A program made the translations under genes and the position numbers. Positions 1-7,071 of a DNA stretch of 64,000 nucleotides are shown here, piece by piece. Within the stretch, counting starts at the first letter, position 1, and every line of letters begins with the position of its first letter. Origin of the DNA: Rhizobium laguerreae (GTDB taxonomy: Bacteria > Pseudomonadota > Alphaproteobacteria > Rhizobiales > Rhizobiaceae); NCBI RefSeq assembly GCF_002008165.1, contig NZ_MRDM01000008.1, positions 1 through 64,000 on the forward strand. The letters are read 5' to 3'. The notes below the pieces were generated by a model that searched no databases, was not told where the DNA came from, and saw nothing but the letters and a program-made list of their open reading frames with translations.

Positions 1-426
1 TGACGATGCGCTGTTGCCACATTGCTCAAAGGACGATCAGGGCGTCCTTTTGGTATTACCAGCGGTAGAAGGGCAGTCCCGGGAAGCATGCAGGTGGCCG
101 CCCAACGCATAGGAGACATAATGCTTGGGGTTAGCAAGTGATCGCTGAGCGGCCGACTGCCTAATACAAATTGTGACGTGGAGTTGTAGCTTTTGTTCGG
201 TTTCGTACAATAACAGCTTAGCGTCTTAGAGAAAACCTTGCGAGGTGGCCCCATACTGGGCCGTCCGCTTCCCAAGCTTCTTCTGTGCGATCCGTCCTTT
301 CCAATTGCTGCGTTTCGACGGGGCTCCTCTTTGATCGTCGGCGTGGAATGACGGAACCTAGCCGGTCCGCTTTTTGTTATATCGGCAGGAAAGCACGGGC
401 GTTCCTCCTGTGCGATCCATAGACTG
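1..426. other. non-coding stretch before a strong terminator
   Basis: I see no convincing protein gene here on either strand. The + strand runs into a very strong intrinsic terminator at 427-453, so some transcript must end there: either the tail of a gene outside the window or a small RNA within this stretch. A short motif, TGTGCGATCC, occurs twice (near 286 and 409). Nothing else could be assigned. Confidence 0.4.
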
Positions 427-453
427 GCCCCGCCGAGAGGCGGGGCTTTTTTT
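427..453 (+). terminator. Rho-independent terminator
   Basis: Eight-base-pair GC stem (GCCCCGCC / GGCGGGGC) around a GAGA tetraloop, followed directly by seven T residues. It has classic intrinsic terminator form on the + strand. No coding region immediately upstream is visible in the window. Confidence 0.9.
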
Positions 454-626
454 CGAATGGAGTTCCGCGGAAGCAAATGCGGAATCGGTCACGGGTATGC
501 GCATGCGAGTCCGGACTTCGAACAGCAGGCAGCGAACGCTTTTTTAATCGGTCCGCTGCTTCAAACGGTCCGCAATCGGTCCGTTGATATGAAAATAGCT
601 TTCGCGGGGAAGTCGGCTCGGGAGTG

Positions 627-649
627 AAAACCCTTATGGTGCAAGGGTT
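627..649 (-). terminator. putative terminator of the tRNA-Pro transcript
   Basis: On the minus strand, just after the tRNA-Pro 3' end, AACCCTT and AAGGGTT form a seven-base-pair hairpin with a GCACCAT loop, followed by TTC. The stem is AT-richer than a typical strong terminator and the T-run is short, so efficiency is uncertain. Confidence 0.55.
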
Positions 650-654
650 CTAGC

Positions 655-731
655 TGGTCGGAGTGGAGTGATTCGAACACTCGACCCCCACGTCCCGAAC
701 GTGGTGCGCTACCAGACTGCGCTACACTCCG
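655..731 (-). tRNA. tRNA-Pro (anticodon CGG), CCA encoded
   Basis: The reverse complement folds as a complete cloverleaf. The acceptor stem is CGGAGTG/CACTCCG, the D arm GCGC/GCGC, and the anticodon stem CCACG/CGTGG encloses loop TTCGGGA, so the anticodon is CGG and decodes CCG proline codons. The T arm is GAGTG/CACTC with loop TTCGAAT. The discriminator base is A, and the 3' CCA is encoded in the DNA (655-657). A hairpin follows at 627-649. Confidence 0.97.
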
Positions 732-993
732 TGACCAGCGGCGCTTCTATAGAACAGCCTATCTGGTTGCACAAGCACCAAATTCCAAAAAGCCGGCGGA
801 AATTTTGACGGGGTTGTGACGGGTTTACAGATGAGCGGCTGCAGCAAAAAGCCACACCTCTCGCAAATCGAACGGAAGTCTCTCAGGAGCAATTTTCTTT
901 TGCCGGGTTCCGCGCTAAAGGGCACGACAGGACAGGCGAAACCGCTCACGAGGGCGGCTTGCCAGCCATGCGCTAGAGATCAGGGACGACACG

Positions 994-1401
994 ATGAATT
1001 TCCGCATCATGACCGCGGCCGGGCTTGCCATTGCGCTTGCCGGATGCACCACCATACCTTCCGCCGGCAATCCGATCGAGGCCCGCTGGGTGGGCAAATC
1101 GGCCGGCGTCTTCTTTGCCGCCTACGGGCCGCCGATCAGCGACAGCGAGCAAGGCTCGACCACCATCTATACCTGGCGCGGCGGCTACAAGACCGTGCGC
1201 ATTCCGGCGAAATATGCCGAAGGCGCCGACGGCAAGCGCGGCAAGCAGATCGCGTCGGCCCGCACCGCCTATCTGCGCTGCCAGGCCGAAATCACCACCA
1301 ACTCCGATTACACGATCCGCGACATCCGCACCGTCGCCGACATCCCCGGCGTCAACGGCCCGTCCTATTGCGCAGAGTTCCTGGCGCCCGAACAGAAGTA
1401 A
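994..1401 (+). CDS. small envelope lipoprotein of unknown function
   Basis: A 135-residue protein with a short signal peptide ending in a lipobox (LAGC, Cys18), so it should be a lipid-anchored envelope protein. The start is supported by AGGGAC about eight bases upstream of the ATG. The rest has no domain I recognise. It begins with a proline/glycine-containing segment, has a possible beta-rich stretch (TTIYTWRGGYKTVRIP) and two later cysteines (residues 95 and 129) that could form a disulfide. It is monocistronic: a clear terminator follows at 1425-1453, and the next genes lie on the other strand. Confidence 0.85.
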   Translation: MNFRIMTAAGLAIALAGCTTIPSAGNPIEARWVGKSAGVFFAAYGPPISDSEQGSTTIYTWRGGYKTVRIPAKYAEGADGKRGKQIASARTAYLRCQAEITTNSDYTIRDIRTVADIPGVNGPSYCAEFLAPEQK

Positions 1402-1424
1402 CGGACGGCTTGTCCGTAATGAAG

Positions 1425-1453
1425 AACAGGCGGCCCCGGTGCCGCCTGTTTTT
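1425..1453 (+). terminator. Rho-independent terminator of the lipoprotein gene
   Basis: Ten-base-pair stem AACAGGCGGC / GCCGCCTGTT with a CCCGGT loop, followed by a TTT run on the + strand, 24 bases after the stop of the lipoprotein gene. It also separates that gene from the convergent DUF3618 gene. Confidence 0.9.
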
Positions 1454-1505
1454 GTTTTGGCTCGTCACGGCCAGGCGCATCTTATTGCGCCTGGAACCGG
1501 CCGCT

Positions 1506-2519
1506 TTAGACCCTTCGATCGGTTCCGCCTAAGCTGTCCTTGCGATTGATGAAAGTTTCGGCTTCATCCACCACGCGTTCCTTGACGGCATCATGAGCAT
1601 CGGACGCAGCATCCACGGCCTTTTGATAGACCTCCGACGCTACCTCTTTACCCTGCGCGACGACGTCCTGCGCCTGATCGCTGAGGGTGTCTTTCGCGCT
1701 ATCTGCGGCTTCCCCGACCAATTCATCCTCGGTGTCGGTATGCGGCAGCGCCGCGCCGATCGCCGCGCCGACCGCAAAAGCCAGAGCTCCGCCGACCAGC
1801 GGCTGGTCGCGGAAATGGATGAGGATCGCCTCGTTGAGCTTGCTCGTTTGCTCCTGAAGACTGGTCGCCGCCGAAGAGGATCGGCTCGAAAGCGAGCTCG
1901 CCGCGCCGGACGCACGGGCGGTAAGGTCGCTCGCGGCGCTTTTCGCCTGCTCCCATTTCTCCGCCGCCCAGCCGGTCGCCGCCTCGAGCATTGCACCGGT
2001 CTCATCGGTGATCTGACTGATCTGTTTTCCGCTAGCGTCGGCGAAGCCGCGATAGGTCTTGCCTGCCTCGTCCATGAAATGGCCGGCACGCCCCCCTGTT
2101 TCGTCGGTCAAGGCTTTCAACCTCCTGCCGGATTCGTCGGCAAAGTGGCTGTAACGCGCTCCGTTTTCCATTGCCGGCGGGCCAATCCTGCGGACTTGGC
2201 CTGTCGCCGGATAAAGCGGGTATTCAGGATCCTCCCTCCAGGTCGCCGTATCGCCTGATGACGGGCTGCCTTTTGCCATGAGCCAGGCGAGGCTCACGCC
2301 CATCAGCGCGACCGGCAGAGGGTTCGCCTTGAGGGCGTGGCCAAGATTGCTGACATATTCTCCGCCGCCGCTTCCCTTGGCGTAGGCAATCACCTCATCG
2401 ACCAGCTGGCCTGGTGACATCCGTTCCTGGATAGCGTCAATCCGGTCTCCTATCCGGCGGCGGTCCTGGTCGATCTCCCGCTGAAGCTCGGCCGATGTTT
2501 TCTCGATTGCGTTTTCCAT
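1506..2519 (-). CDS. DUF3618-family membrane-associated protein
   Basis: A 337-residue protein. The N-terminus has the DUF3618 pattern (EKTSAELQREIDQDRRRIGDRIDAI), an amphipathic helical segment, then a short hydrophobic helix around residues 69-82 (PVALMGVSLAWLMA). The middle (about 110-230) is a long Ala/Ser-rich helical region with repeated DE(S/T)G and TDETG segments. A second glycine/alanine-rich hydrophobic helix lies near residues 240-260. The C-terminus is again amphipathic helix. It is the last gene of a three-gene minus-strand operon, and its start abuts the stop of the holin-like gene, suggesting translational coupling. Families like this occur in rhizobial stress and nutrient-deprivation operons; the exact role is unknown. 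Confidence 0.85.
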   Translation of the reverse strand: MENAIEKTSAELQREIDQDRRRIGDRIDAIQERMSPGQLVDEVIAYAKGSGGGEYVSNLGHALKANPLPVALMGVSLAWLMAKGSPSSGDTATWREDPEYPLYPATGQVRRIGPPAMENGARYSHFADESGRRLKALTDETGGRAGHFMDEAGKTYRGFADASGKQISQITDETGAMLEAATGWAAEKWEQAKSAASDLTARASGAASSLSSRSSSAATSLQEQTSKLNEAILIHFRDQPLVGGALAFAVGAAIGAALPHTDTEDELVGEAADSAKDTLSDQAQDVVAQGKEVASEVYQKAVDAASDAHDAVKERVVDEAETFINRKDSLGGTDRRV

Positions 2520-2935
2520 CAGATTTTGTCCTTCACAACATCAACGTCGCGGCGAAGCGAGGTCGCAGTTCGATCCAGTGTCAGGTTGTTGCCGCGAAGC
2601 GCGGAGAGGCCCCGGGAGACCATTGCCCACGCGATGCCGGCGATGATGATGCCGACGATCAGAGAGGCGAGCGCAGTGGCAGTGGTTTCGGCAAAACCCT
2701 GTGTCACGAGAAAGGCCGCGAGACCGCCGACAAGGGCACTCAGCAGGACGCCGACCGCCCCGATTGCCAGGACCAGACCGAAGAGGAGAATCTCTACGCC
2801 ACTCAGCGCCTGCGAAAGTTTTTCCGAAGCCTCCGTCTTGGCAAGATCGATTTCCTTGCGGAGCAGGCCCGTGACATCACCAACGAGGCCACTGACCAGT
2901 TCGGAGAGGGGTGTGTTCTCTGAAGATTTAGCCAT
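2519..2935 (-). CDS. phage holin family (putative holin-X/DUF1469) membrane protein
   Basis: A 138-residue protein with an N-terminal amphipathic segment (SELVSGLVGDVTGLLRKEIDLAKTEASEKL), two closely spaced transmembrane helices (about residues 47-76 and 84-107) and a charged C-terminal tail. This is the layout of the holin-superfamily proteins that accompany DUF3618 proteins in many bacteria. Despite the family name there is no lysis cassette or prophage here. It overlaps the upstream gene by eight bases and abuts the downstream one, so the three are co-transcribed and probably co-translated. It is likely to help maintain membrane structure. Confidence 0.88.
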   Translation of the reverse strand: MAKSSENTPLSELVSGLVGDVTGLLRKEIDLAKTEASEKLSQALSGVEILLFGLVLAIGAVGVLLSALVGGLAAFLVTQGFAETTATALASLIVGIIIAGIAWAMVSRGLSALRGNNLTLDRTATSLRRDVDVVKDKI

Positions 2936-3491
2936 TGTACTCGCCTCCAGTCGTTGCTGGGCCGGAGCGATCGGTTGATGCTCCGAGCGACGCGGCAGTT
3001 GTTTGCCTTTTCGCCGACGCTGTCAGGAAGCGGCTTGCGGCCAGGCCTGCGAGTGCGGCGATGCCGAGAAAGGCGAGCGGTTGTTTGCGCCCGAAATCCT
3101 CGGTCATGGTGGCGATTTCGCCGATGTCTTTGCCTTCCATCCGCCGAGCGACAGTCTGCACGCTCCGCCCGATTTGCCTGGCGTATCGTCCTACTTCTGC
3201 CTGACCGGAGCTTTCCATTTCGGCGCCGGCCTTCTCGAGCGCCATTGCAACGCCACCGACCTGGCGGGCGGCGAAGCTGGTGCGTTCGGACATGACTTCC
3301 TTGGCTTTCTCGACTGCGGTGTCGGCGCCTTCCCTGATCGTTTCCTTGACGGCGGAAACATCCTCGCTCACCTTCGCTTCCAGATCGGAAATGGACGTGC
3401 GCGTTCCCGGCGAGGAGCCGGAACCTGGGGATGAGGACGGGGTCTGCGCGGACGCGCTCCGCCCCGCCGGATCTGTGATATCGTTCTGCAT
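2928..3491 (-). CDS. alanine-rich helical protein with C-terminal membrane helix, first gene of the stress operon
   Basis: A 187-residue protein. I place the start at the ATG at 3491 because GGGAGG lies eight bases upstream; an in-frame ATG at 3539 has no such site. The N-terminal 35 residues are a disordered Ser/Gly/Pro stretch. Residues about 35-130 form predicted amphipathic helix (repeated KAKEVMSER-like heptads). A hydrophobic helix (QPLAFLGIAALAGLAASRFL) near residue 136 anchors it in the membrane, and the tail is flexible. In rhizobia, similar proteins with the same partners are often called nutrient-deprivation-induced proteins; that name is from memory and no function is proven. It leads the operon that continues with the holin-like and DUF3618 proteins. 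Confidence 0.82.
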   Translation of the reverse strand: MQNDITDPAGRSASAQTPSSSPGSGSSPGTRTSISDLEAKVSEDVSAVKETIREGADTAVEKAKEVMSERTSFAARQVGGVAMALEKAGAEMESSGQAEVGRYARQIGRSVQTVARRMEGKDIGEIATMTEDFGRKQPLAFLGIAALAGLAASRFLTASAKRQTTAASLGASTDRSGPATTGGEYNG

Positions 3492-3624
3492 TTCGAACCT
3501 CCCAATTCGTGCCGGCAAATCGCCGCAGCCCCGAACCATGGATGGCCCGCTTTGTTCCCGGACGCGCCGTGGGAGGTTCGCCTTCGCTATGGCTCAGAAC
3601 TGCGACCGCGCGAAGCAGCGCCGT

Positions 3625-4737
3625 CTAGAGCGTTTCCGGCTCCTGATCTTTGGCAGGCGTGACAATCGACGCCGCTATGTAACGCTCCTCCCGATCGCCA
3701 TCGTTGAAGTAGTAGACGGCGAGCAGGGATCCATCGCTGCGTTTTACGAGTCTCGGATAGCCGAGATCAGCCGTGCCGCCGTCGCTGCGGATGATCTTCT
3801 CGGCGCCCCATGTCCGGCCGTCATCGAAACTCATGCGCATCCTGATACCAAATGGCTGATCACGGTGGCCGTAGACAAGCATCAGCATGCCTTCGATCCG
3901 CCCGAGCGCCGGCGGGTTGCCATTGCTGCCCGTGTCGTCGACGATGCAGCCTTCCGGCGTCCAGGTCCTCCCTTGGTCACGGGAGGTGAAGGCCTCTATC
4001 CAACCCTTGCCACCGCCTCTGCCTATGCAGCGCGTCAGCGTCAGGATGGCGCCGCCGGAAAGTGCCGTCGATGCCGGCATGATCGAATAGCCCTCGGGTT
4101 CCGGACCGACAAAGCCTTGCAGGACGAAGCTGCGCCCGCCATCCACGGTGCGCGCGCAGAACACTCTTCCTTCCGCACCGTCCTCTTTGGAAGTGCTGAG
4201 CATGAAGAGCGCATCGTTCCTGCCGAGAGGCACGATATCGGTGCGCGCCGAGAGCGGAAGATGCAGACCGGCGAAACGAAACGGACCCTGCCATGTCAGG
4301 CACCGATCCCGGCTGACATAGAACCAGCTGACAGCATCGCCCTCTACATCGGTTCTGGCGCACATGACGATCGTCTCGGCGTCCAGAAAGTCTATGGGAT
4401 CGTCAATCGAGCAGAGGTCTTCACGGACCGACAGACGGGGACGGACCTTGAGGTCGGCGTTCAAATGCTCGTCGGCCGAAAGCGAGAGTCCGCCCGGCAC
4501 GCGGCCGCAGAACGGCTCGTCCATCCAGGTCAGTCCGCCGTCCAGGCTGCGTGCCTGCCAGGGTACGAAGGGGTAGCCACGGTCCAATTCGTGCAACTCC
4601 CCCTTCGCTCCGAGTTTGCCGCGCGCGAAGACGACGAGCATTTCGTCACCCCACGACCAGAGACCATAATTTGCCGGCCAGCCCGCGAACTCGCCGCGTC
4701 TGCGATAGATTTCAAGATTGCGGAACTGCGTGCTCAT
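3625..4737 (-). CDS. sialidase/neuraminidase-like BNR-repeat protein
   Basis: A 370-residue protein with at least four Asp-box (BNR) motifs, SxDxGxTW-like: SLDGGLTW, TVDGGRSF, SRDQGRTW and SFDDGRTW. These mark a six-bladed sialidase-type beta-propeller. No signal peptide is visible, so it is probably cytoplasmic and the substrate is unknown. Family members include exo-sialidases and other glycosidases, and the catalytic arginine triad cannot be confirmed by eye. The chosen ATG at 4737 has GGAAG upstream; an upstream ATG at 4785 would overlap the preceding gene. It lies 16 bases after the small gene at 4754-5056, so the two are likely co-transcribed. Confidence 0.82.
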   Translation of the reverse strand: MSTQFRNLEIYRRRGEFAGWPANYGLWSWGDEMLVVFARGKLGAKGELHELDRGYPFVPWQARSLDGGLTWMDEPFCGRVPGGLSLSADEHLNADLKVRPRLSVREDLCSIDDPIDFLDAETIVMCARTDVEGDAVSWFYVSRDRCLTWQGPFRFAGLHLPLSARTDIVPLGRNDALFMLSTSKEDGAEGRVFCARTVDGGRSFVLQGFVGPEPEGYSIMPASTALSGGAILTLTRCIGRGGGKGWIEAFTSRDQGRTWTPEGCIVDDTGSNGNPPALGRIEGMLMLVYGHRDQPFGIRMRMSFDDGRTWGAEKIIRSDGGTADLGYPRLVKRSDGSLLAVYYFNDGDREERYIAASIVTPAKDQEPETL

Positions 4738-4753
4738 AGAGGCTTCCAGGCGG

Positions 4754-5056
4754 TCAGAGCGTTTCGACCGGAAGTGCCCGCACAAGCAATTCTTCCTGCC
4801 CGAGCAGTTGTTCGAGTTTGCGCCGGTATTGGCGCCACCAGGCCCGATCGAGACTGTTCACCATCACTTCGATGACGATGACCGTATCTTCTTCAGTGCC
4901 CTCGCCACTCGACCAAAACCCCTTTGCCGGGGAATTGAGGTATGAAGTCGCCCCGCCATGGCGCTCGGTCATCTCGCGCTGAATCATCGCGATAATGTCT
5001 TCGATGTCGATCGCCGCGTGCGGCGCTGCCGGAATAAACAACTGTATCAGATGCAT
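4754..5056 (-). CDS. conserved-looking hypothetical protein, 100 residues
   Basis: A 100-residue protein that I do not assign to a named family. The start at 5056 is fixed by a GAGGAG site seven bases upstream. The N-terminus (MHLIQLFIPAAP) looks like a beta strand, followed by an acidic helix. A central FWSSGEGTEEDTVIVIEVMV region is followed by a basic tryptophan-containing helix (DRAWWRQYRRKLEQLL). The short alpha/beta layout suggests a small cytoplasmic ferredoxin-like fold. It sits between dinB (131 bases upstream) and the sialidase-like gene (16 bases downstream) on the same strand. Confidence 0.72.
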   Translation of the reverse strand: MHLIQLFIPAAPHAAIDIEDIIAMIQREMTERHGGATSYLNSPAKGFWSSGEGTEEDTVIVIEVMVNSLDRAWWRQYRRKLEQLLGQEELLVRALPVETL

Positions 5057-5187
5057 GTGGAATTCTCCTCGTCCCGCAAACTTCGGAGATCTGACGAGGT
5101 TCCGGCCCAGCTCGAAATCGCGGATGGGTGGATGAAAACCAATGCGGCGACGGACGGTCGTCGCCTGTGGCAGCCGATGCCGGCGGT

Positions 5188-6276
5188 CTAAAAAGCCAGC
5201 CGCATCTGCGGTTCCGCGGCCGGTGCTCGTCCTTCCAGCGAGGAGAGGGCGACGCCGAGCAGCCGTATGCCCTTTCGCGGCGGAAAGATCGGCGCGAGCA
5301 GCAGGTTGACCATCTCCTCGAGGTCGGCGATTGCCGGCAGGGGTGCCGGAAGCGTCTTGCTGCGCGTGATCTGGCTGAAGTCGGCATATTTCACCTTGAG
5401 CGTCACCGTCTTGGCGGCGATCCCGTTGGCCTCGCAGTAACCCCACACCTTTTCGATCAGCGGCTGGAGCCCTTCGCGAGCAGGCTCGAAGGCGTGGAGG
5501 TCCTGTGAGAAGGTATCTTCGGCGCCGACGGATTTGCGCACCCGGTCGGGCTTGACCTGGCGCTCGTCGATGCCGCGGGCGATGCCGTAAAAATAGGGTC
5601 CCGACTTGCCGAAATGCTCGATGAGGAACTCGAGTGTCTTCTCCTTGAGATCGGCGCCTGTTTCGATCCCGAGTTGGTGCATCTTCTCGGTGGTCGCCGG
5701 TCCGACACCATGGAATTTCCGGACGGGAAGCTGCTCGACGAAGGCCGGCCCGTTCTTTGGCGTGATGACAGCCTGGCCGTTCGGCTTGTTGAGGTCGCTC
5801 GCCATCTTGGCAAGGAACTTGTTGTACGAAATTCCGGCCGACGCGTTGAGGCCGGTGACTTGCTTGATCTTGGCGCGGATCTCCAGCGCGAGTTCGGTGG
5901 CGACCGTCATGCCTTTCAGATTTTGCGTCACATCGAGATAGGCCTCGTCGAGCGACAGCGGCTCGATCAGCGGCGTGTATTCGGCAAAGATCTCACGGAT
6001 CTGCTGCGACACCGCCTTGTAGACGGCAAAGCGCGGCGGCACGAAGATCAGGTCAGGACATTTGCGCTTGGCAGTCACAGACGGCATTGCCGAGTGAACA
6101 CCGAATTTACGGGCCTCATAACTCGCCGCCGCCACCACACCACGGGCAGCCGACCCGCCGACGGCAATCGGTTTGCCGCGCAAGTCCGAATTATCGCGCT
6201 GCTCGACCGACGCATAAAAAGCATCCATGTCGACATGGACGATCTTCCGGACGGGGGGTGAGCTTATCTCGTTCAT
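5188..6276 (-). CDS. dinB: DNA polymerase IV, Y-family translesion polymerase
   Basis: A 362-residue Y-family polymerase that copies damaged templates. The catalytic motifs are present: the first metal-binding segment HVDMDAFYASVEQ near residue 13 and SLDEAYLDVT around residue 110. These are followed by the helix-hairpin-helix region and a little-finger domain ending about residue 360. I chose the ATG at 6276 (MNEISSPPVRKIVHVDMDAF), which matches family length; the frame is open for a further 89 codons upstream but that part has no domain. No LexA-type box was searched for. No beta-clamp-binding peptide is obvious at the C-terminus. Confidence 0.95.
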   Translation of the reverse strand: MNEISSPPVRKIVHVDMDAFYASVEQRDNSDLRGKPIAVGGSAARGVVAAASYEARKFGVHSAMPSVTAKRKCPDLIFVPPRFAVYKAVSQQIREIFAEYTPLIEPLSLDEAYLDVTQNLKGMTVATELALEIRAKIKQVTGLNASAGISYNKFLAKMASDLNKPNGQAVITPKNGPAFVEQLPVRKFHGVGPATTEKMHQLGIETGADLKEKTLEFLIEHFGKSGPYFYGIARGIDERQVKPDRVRKSVGAEDTFSQDLHAFEPAREGLQPLIEKVWGYCEANGIAAKTVTLKVKYADFSQITRSKTLPAPLPAIADLEEMVNLLLAPIFPPRKGIRLLGVALSSLEGRAPAAEPQMRLAF

Positions 6277-6453
6277 GGCGGTTTCAGCGATCGCGACGGG
6301 ATCGGCATCTGAAATTGCGCGCCGAAACAAAAACAGAACATAGCAGTCTTGGGAGGCGATATCAACAATTCCAATGGGGCCTGGACCTGCCGTCGAACTA
6401 CCAGCCGCCCAAGGCGTTCTCATCCTGTGGACATCAATATCAGGAGGCAGCCA

Positions 6454-6762
6454 ATGGCGGACGACAGCACGACCACCATCCGAGCCACATTCGAAACACG
6501 CGAAGCCGCTGATCTCGCGGTCGAACATCTGGTTCAGCAGCATCGGGTTTCGAGGCCCGACATCTTTATCCAGTCGGCAAGCGACCGGAACAGTGCGGGT
6601 TCGGCGCCATCAGGCGGGGATGTCTCTCATGACGATGGCGCCCGTCGCGATGCGCCACTCGAAGGCGAGATCGAGGTCTCGGTGGATATCGCATCCAGCC
6701 AGGTCGCCGCCGTCCAGCGCAGCCTCCGAGCTGCCGGCGCAGTGCGTGTTTCGAGCCGCTGA
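6454..6762 (+). CDS. hypothetical protein, 102 residues
   Basis: A short protein starting at an ATG with AGGAGG eight bases upstream. Residues 6-45 (TTIRATFETREAADLAVEHLVQQHRVSRPDIFIQ) look like a ferredoxin-like beta-alpha-beta unit. A disordered Ser/Gly/Asp-rich linker follows (about 45-70), then a second half (EGEIEVSVDIASSQVAAVQRSLRAAGAVRV) that fits beta-alpha-beta again. This resembles small rhizobial proteins of unknown function. It is divergent from dinB and followed by a large inverted repeat that may end its transcript. Confidence 0.75.
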   Translation: MADDSTTTIRATFETREAADLAVEHLVQQHRVSRPDIFIQSASDRNSAGSAPSGGDVSHDDGARRDAPLEGEIEVSVDIASSQVAAVQRSLRAAGAVRVSSR

Positions 6763-6853
6763 GCGTGGCCGATCTCCGCGTCATTGTGCCCGTCGAAGAC
6801 ATCGATTTCGGCCATGTCGGTTTCCTCTTGGAACTATCACCGGCGCCCGTCTC

Positions 6854-7017
6854 AAGACCCCTCCCCAACCCCTCCCCACAAGGGGGAGGGGCTAAGCTGT
6901 GGCACCCGCATCACAAACAAATAGACCAGCCGCACAGTCGACGTTCAATAGGGGCGCACGACGAGAGCCGCATGTTAAGCCCCTCCCCCTTGTGGGGAGG
7001 GGTTGGGGAGGGGTCTT
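6854..7017. repeat. 40-bp perfect inverted repeat, intergenic palindromic element
   Basis: Arms 6854-6893 and 6978-7017 are exact reverse complements over 40 bases with an 84-base spacer. Each arm holds its own smaller hairpin (CCCCTCCCC ... GGGGAGGGG). It lies between two convergent genes, so it may act as a bidirectional terminator or mRNA-stabilising structure. Its composition (CCCCTCCCC blocks) resembles the mosaic palindromic elements found in rhizobial intergenic regions. The spacer has no open reading frame. Confidence 0.85.
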
Positions 7018-7071
7018 GCAACGCGCCTGCAACAATTCTCCGGTTTGCGCCTGACGCCTGCCAAGCCACGC

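Noticed and set aside
2519..2935. Prophage holin
   Set aside because: No endolysin or other phage gene is near; the partners are DUF3618-type membrane proteins.
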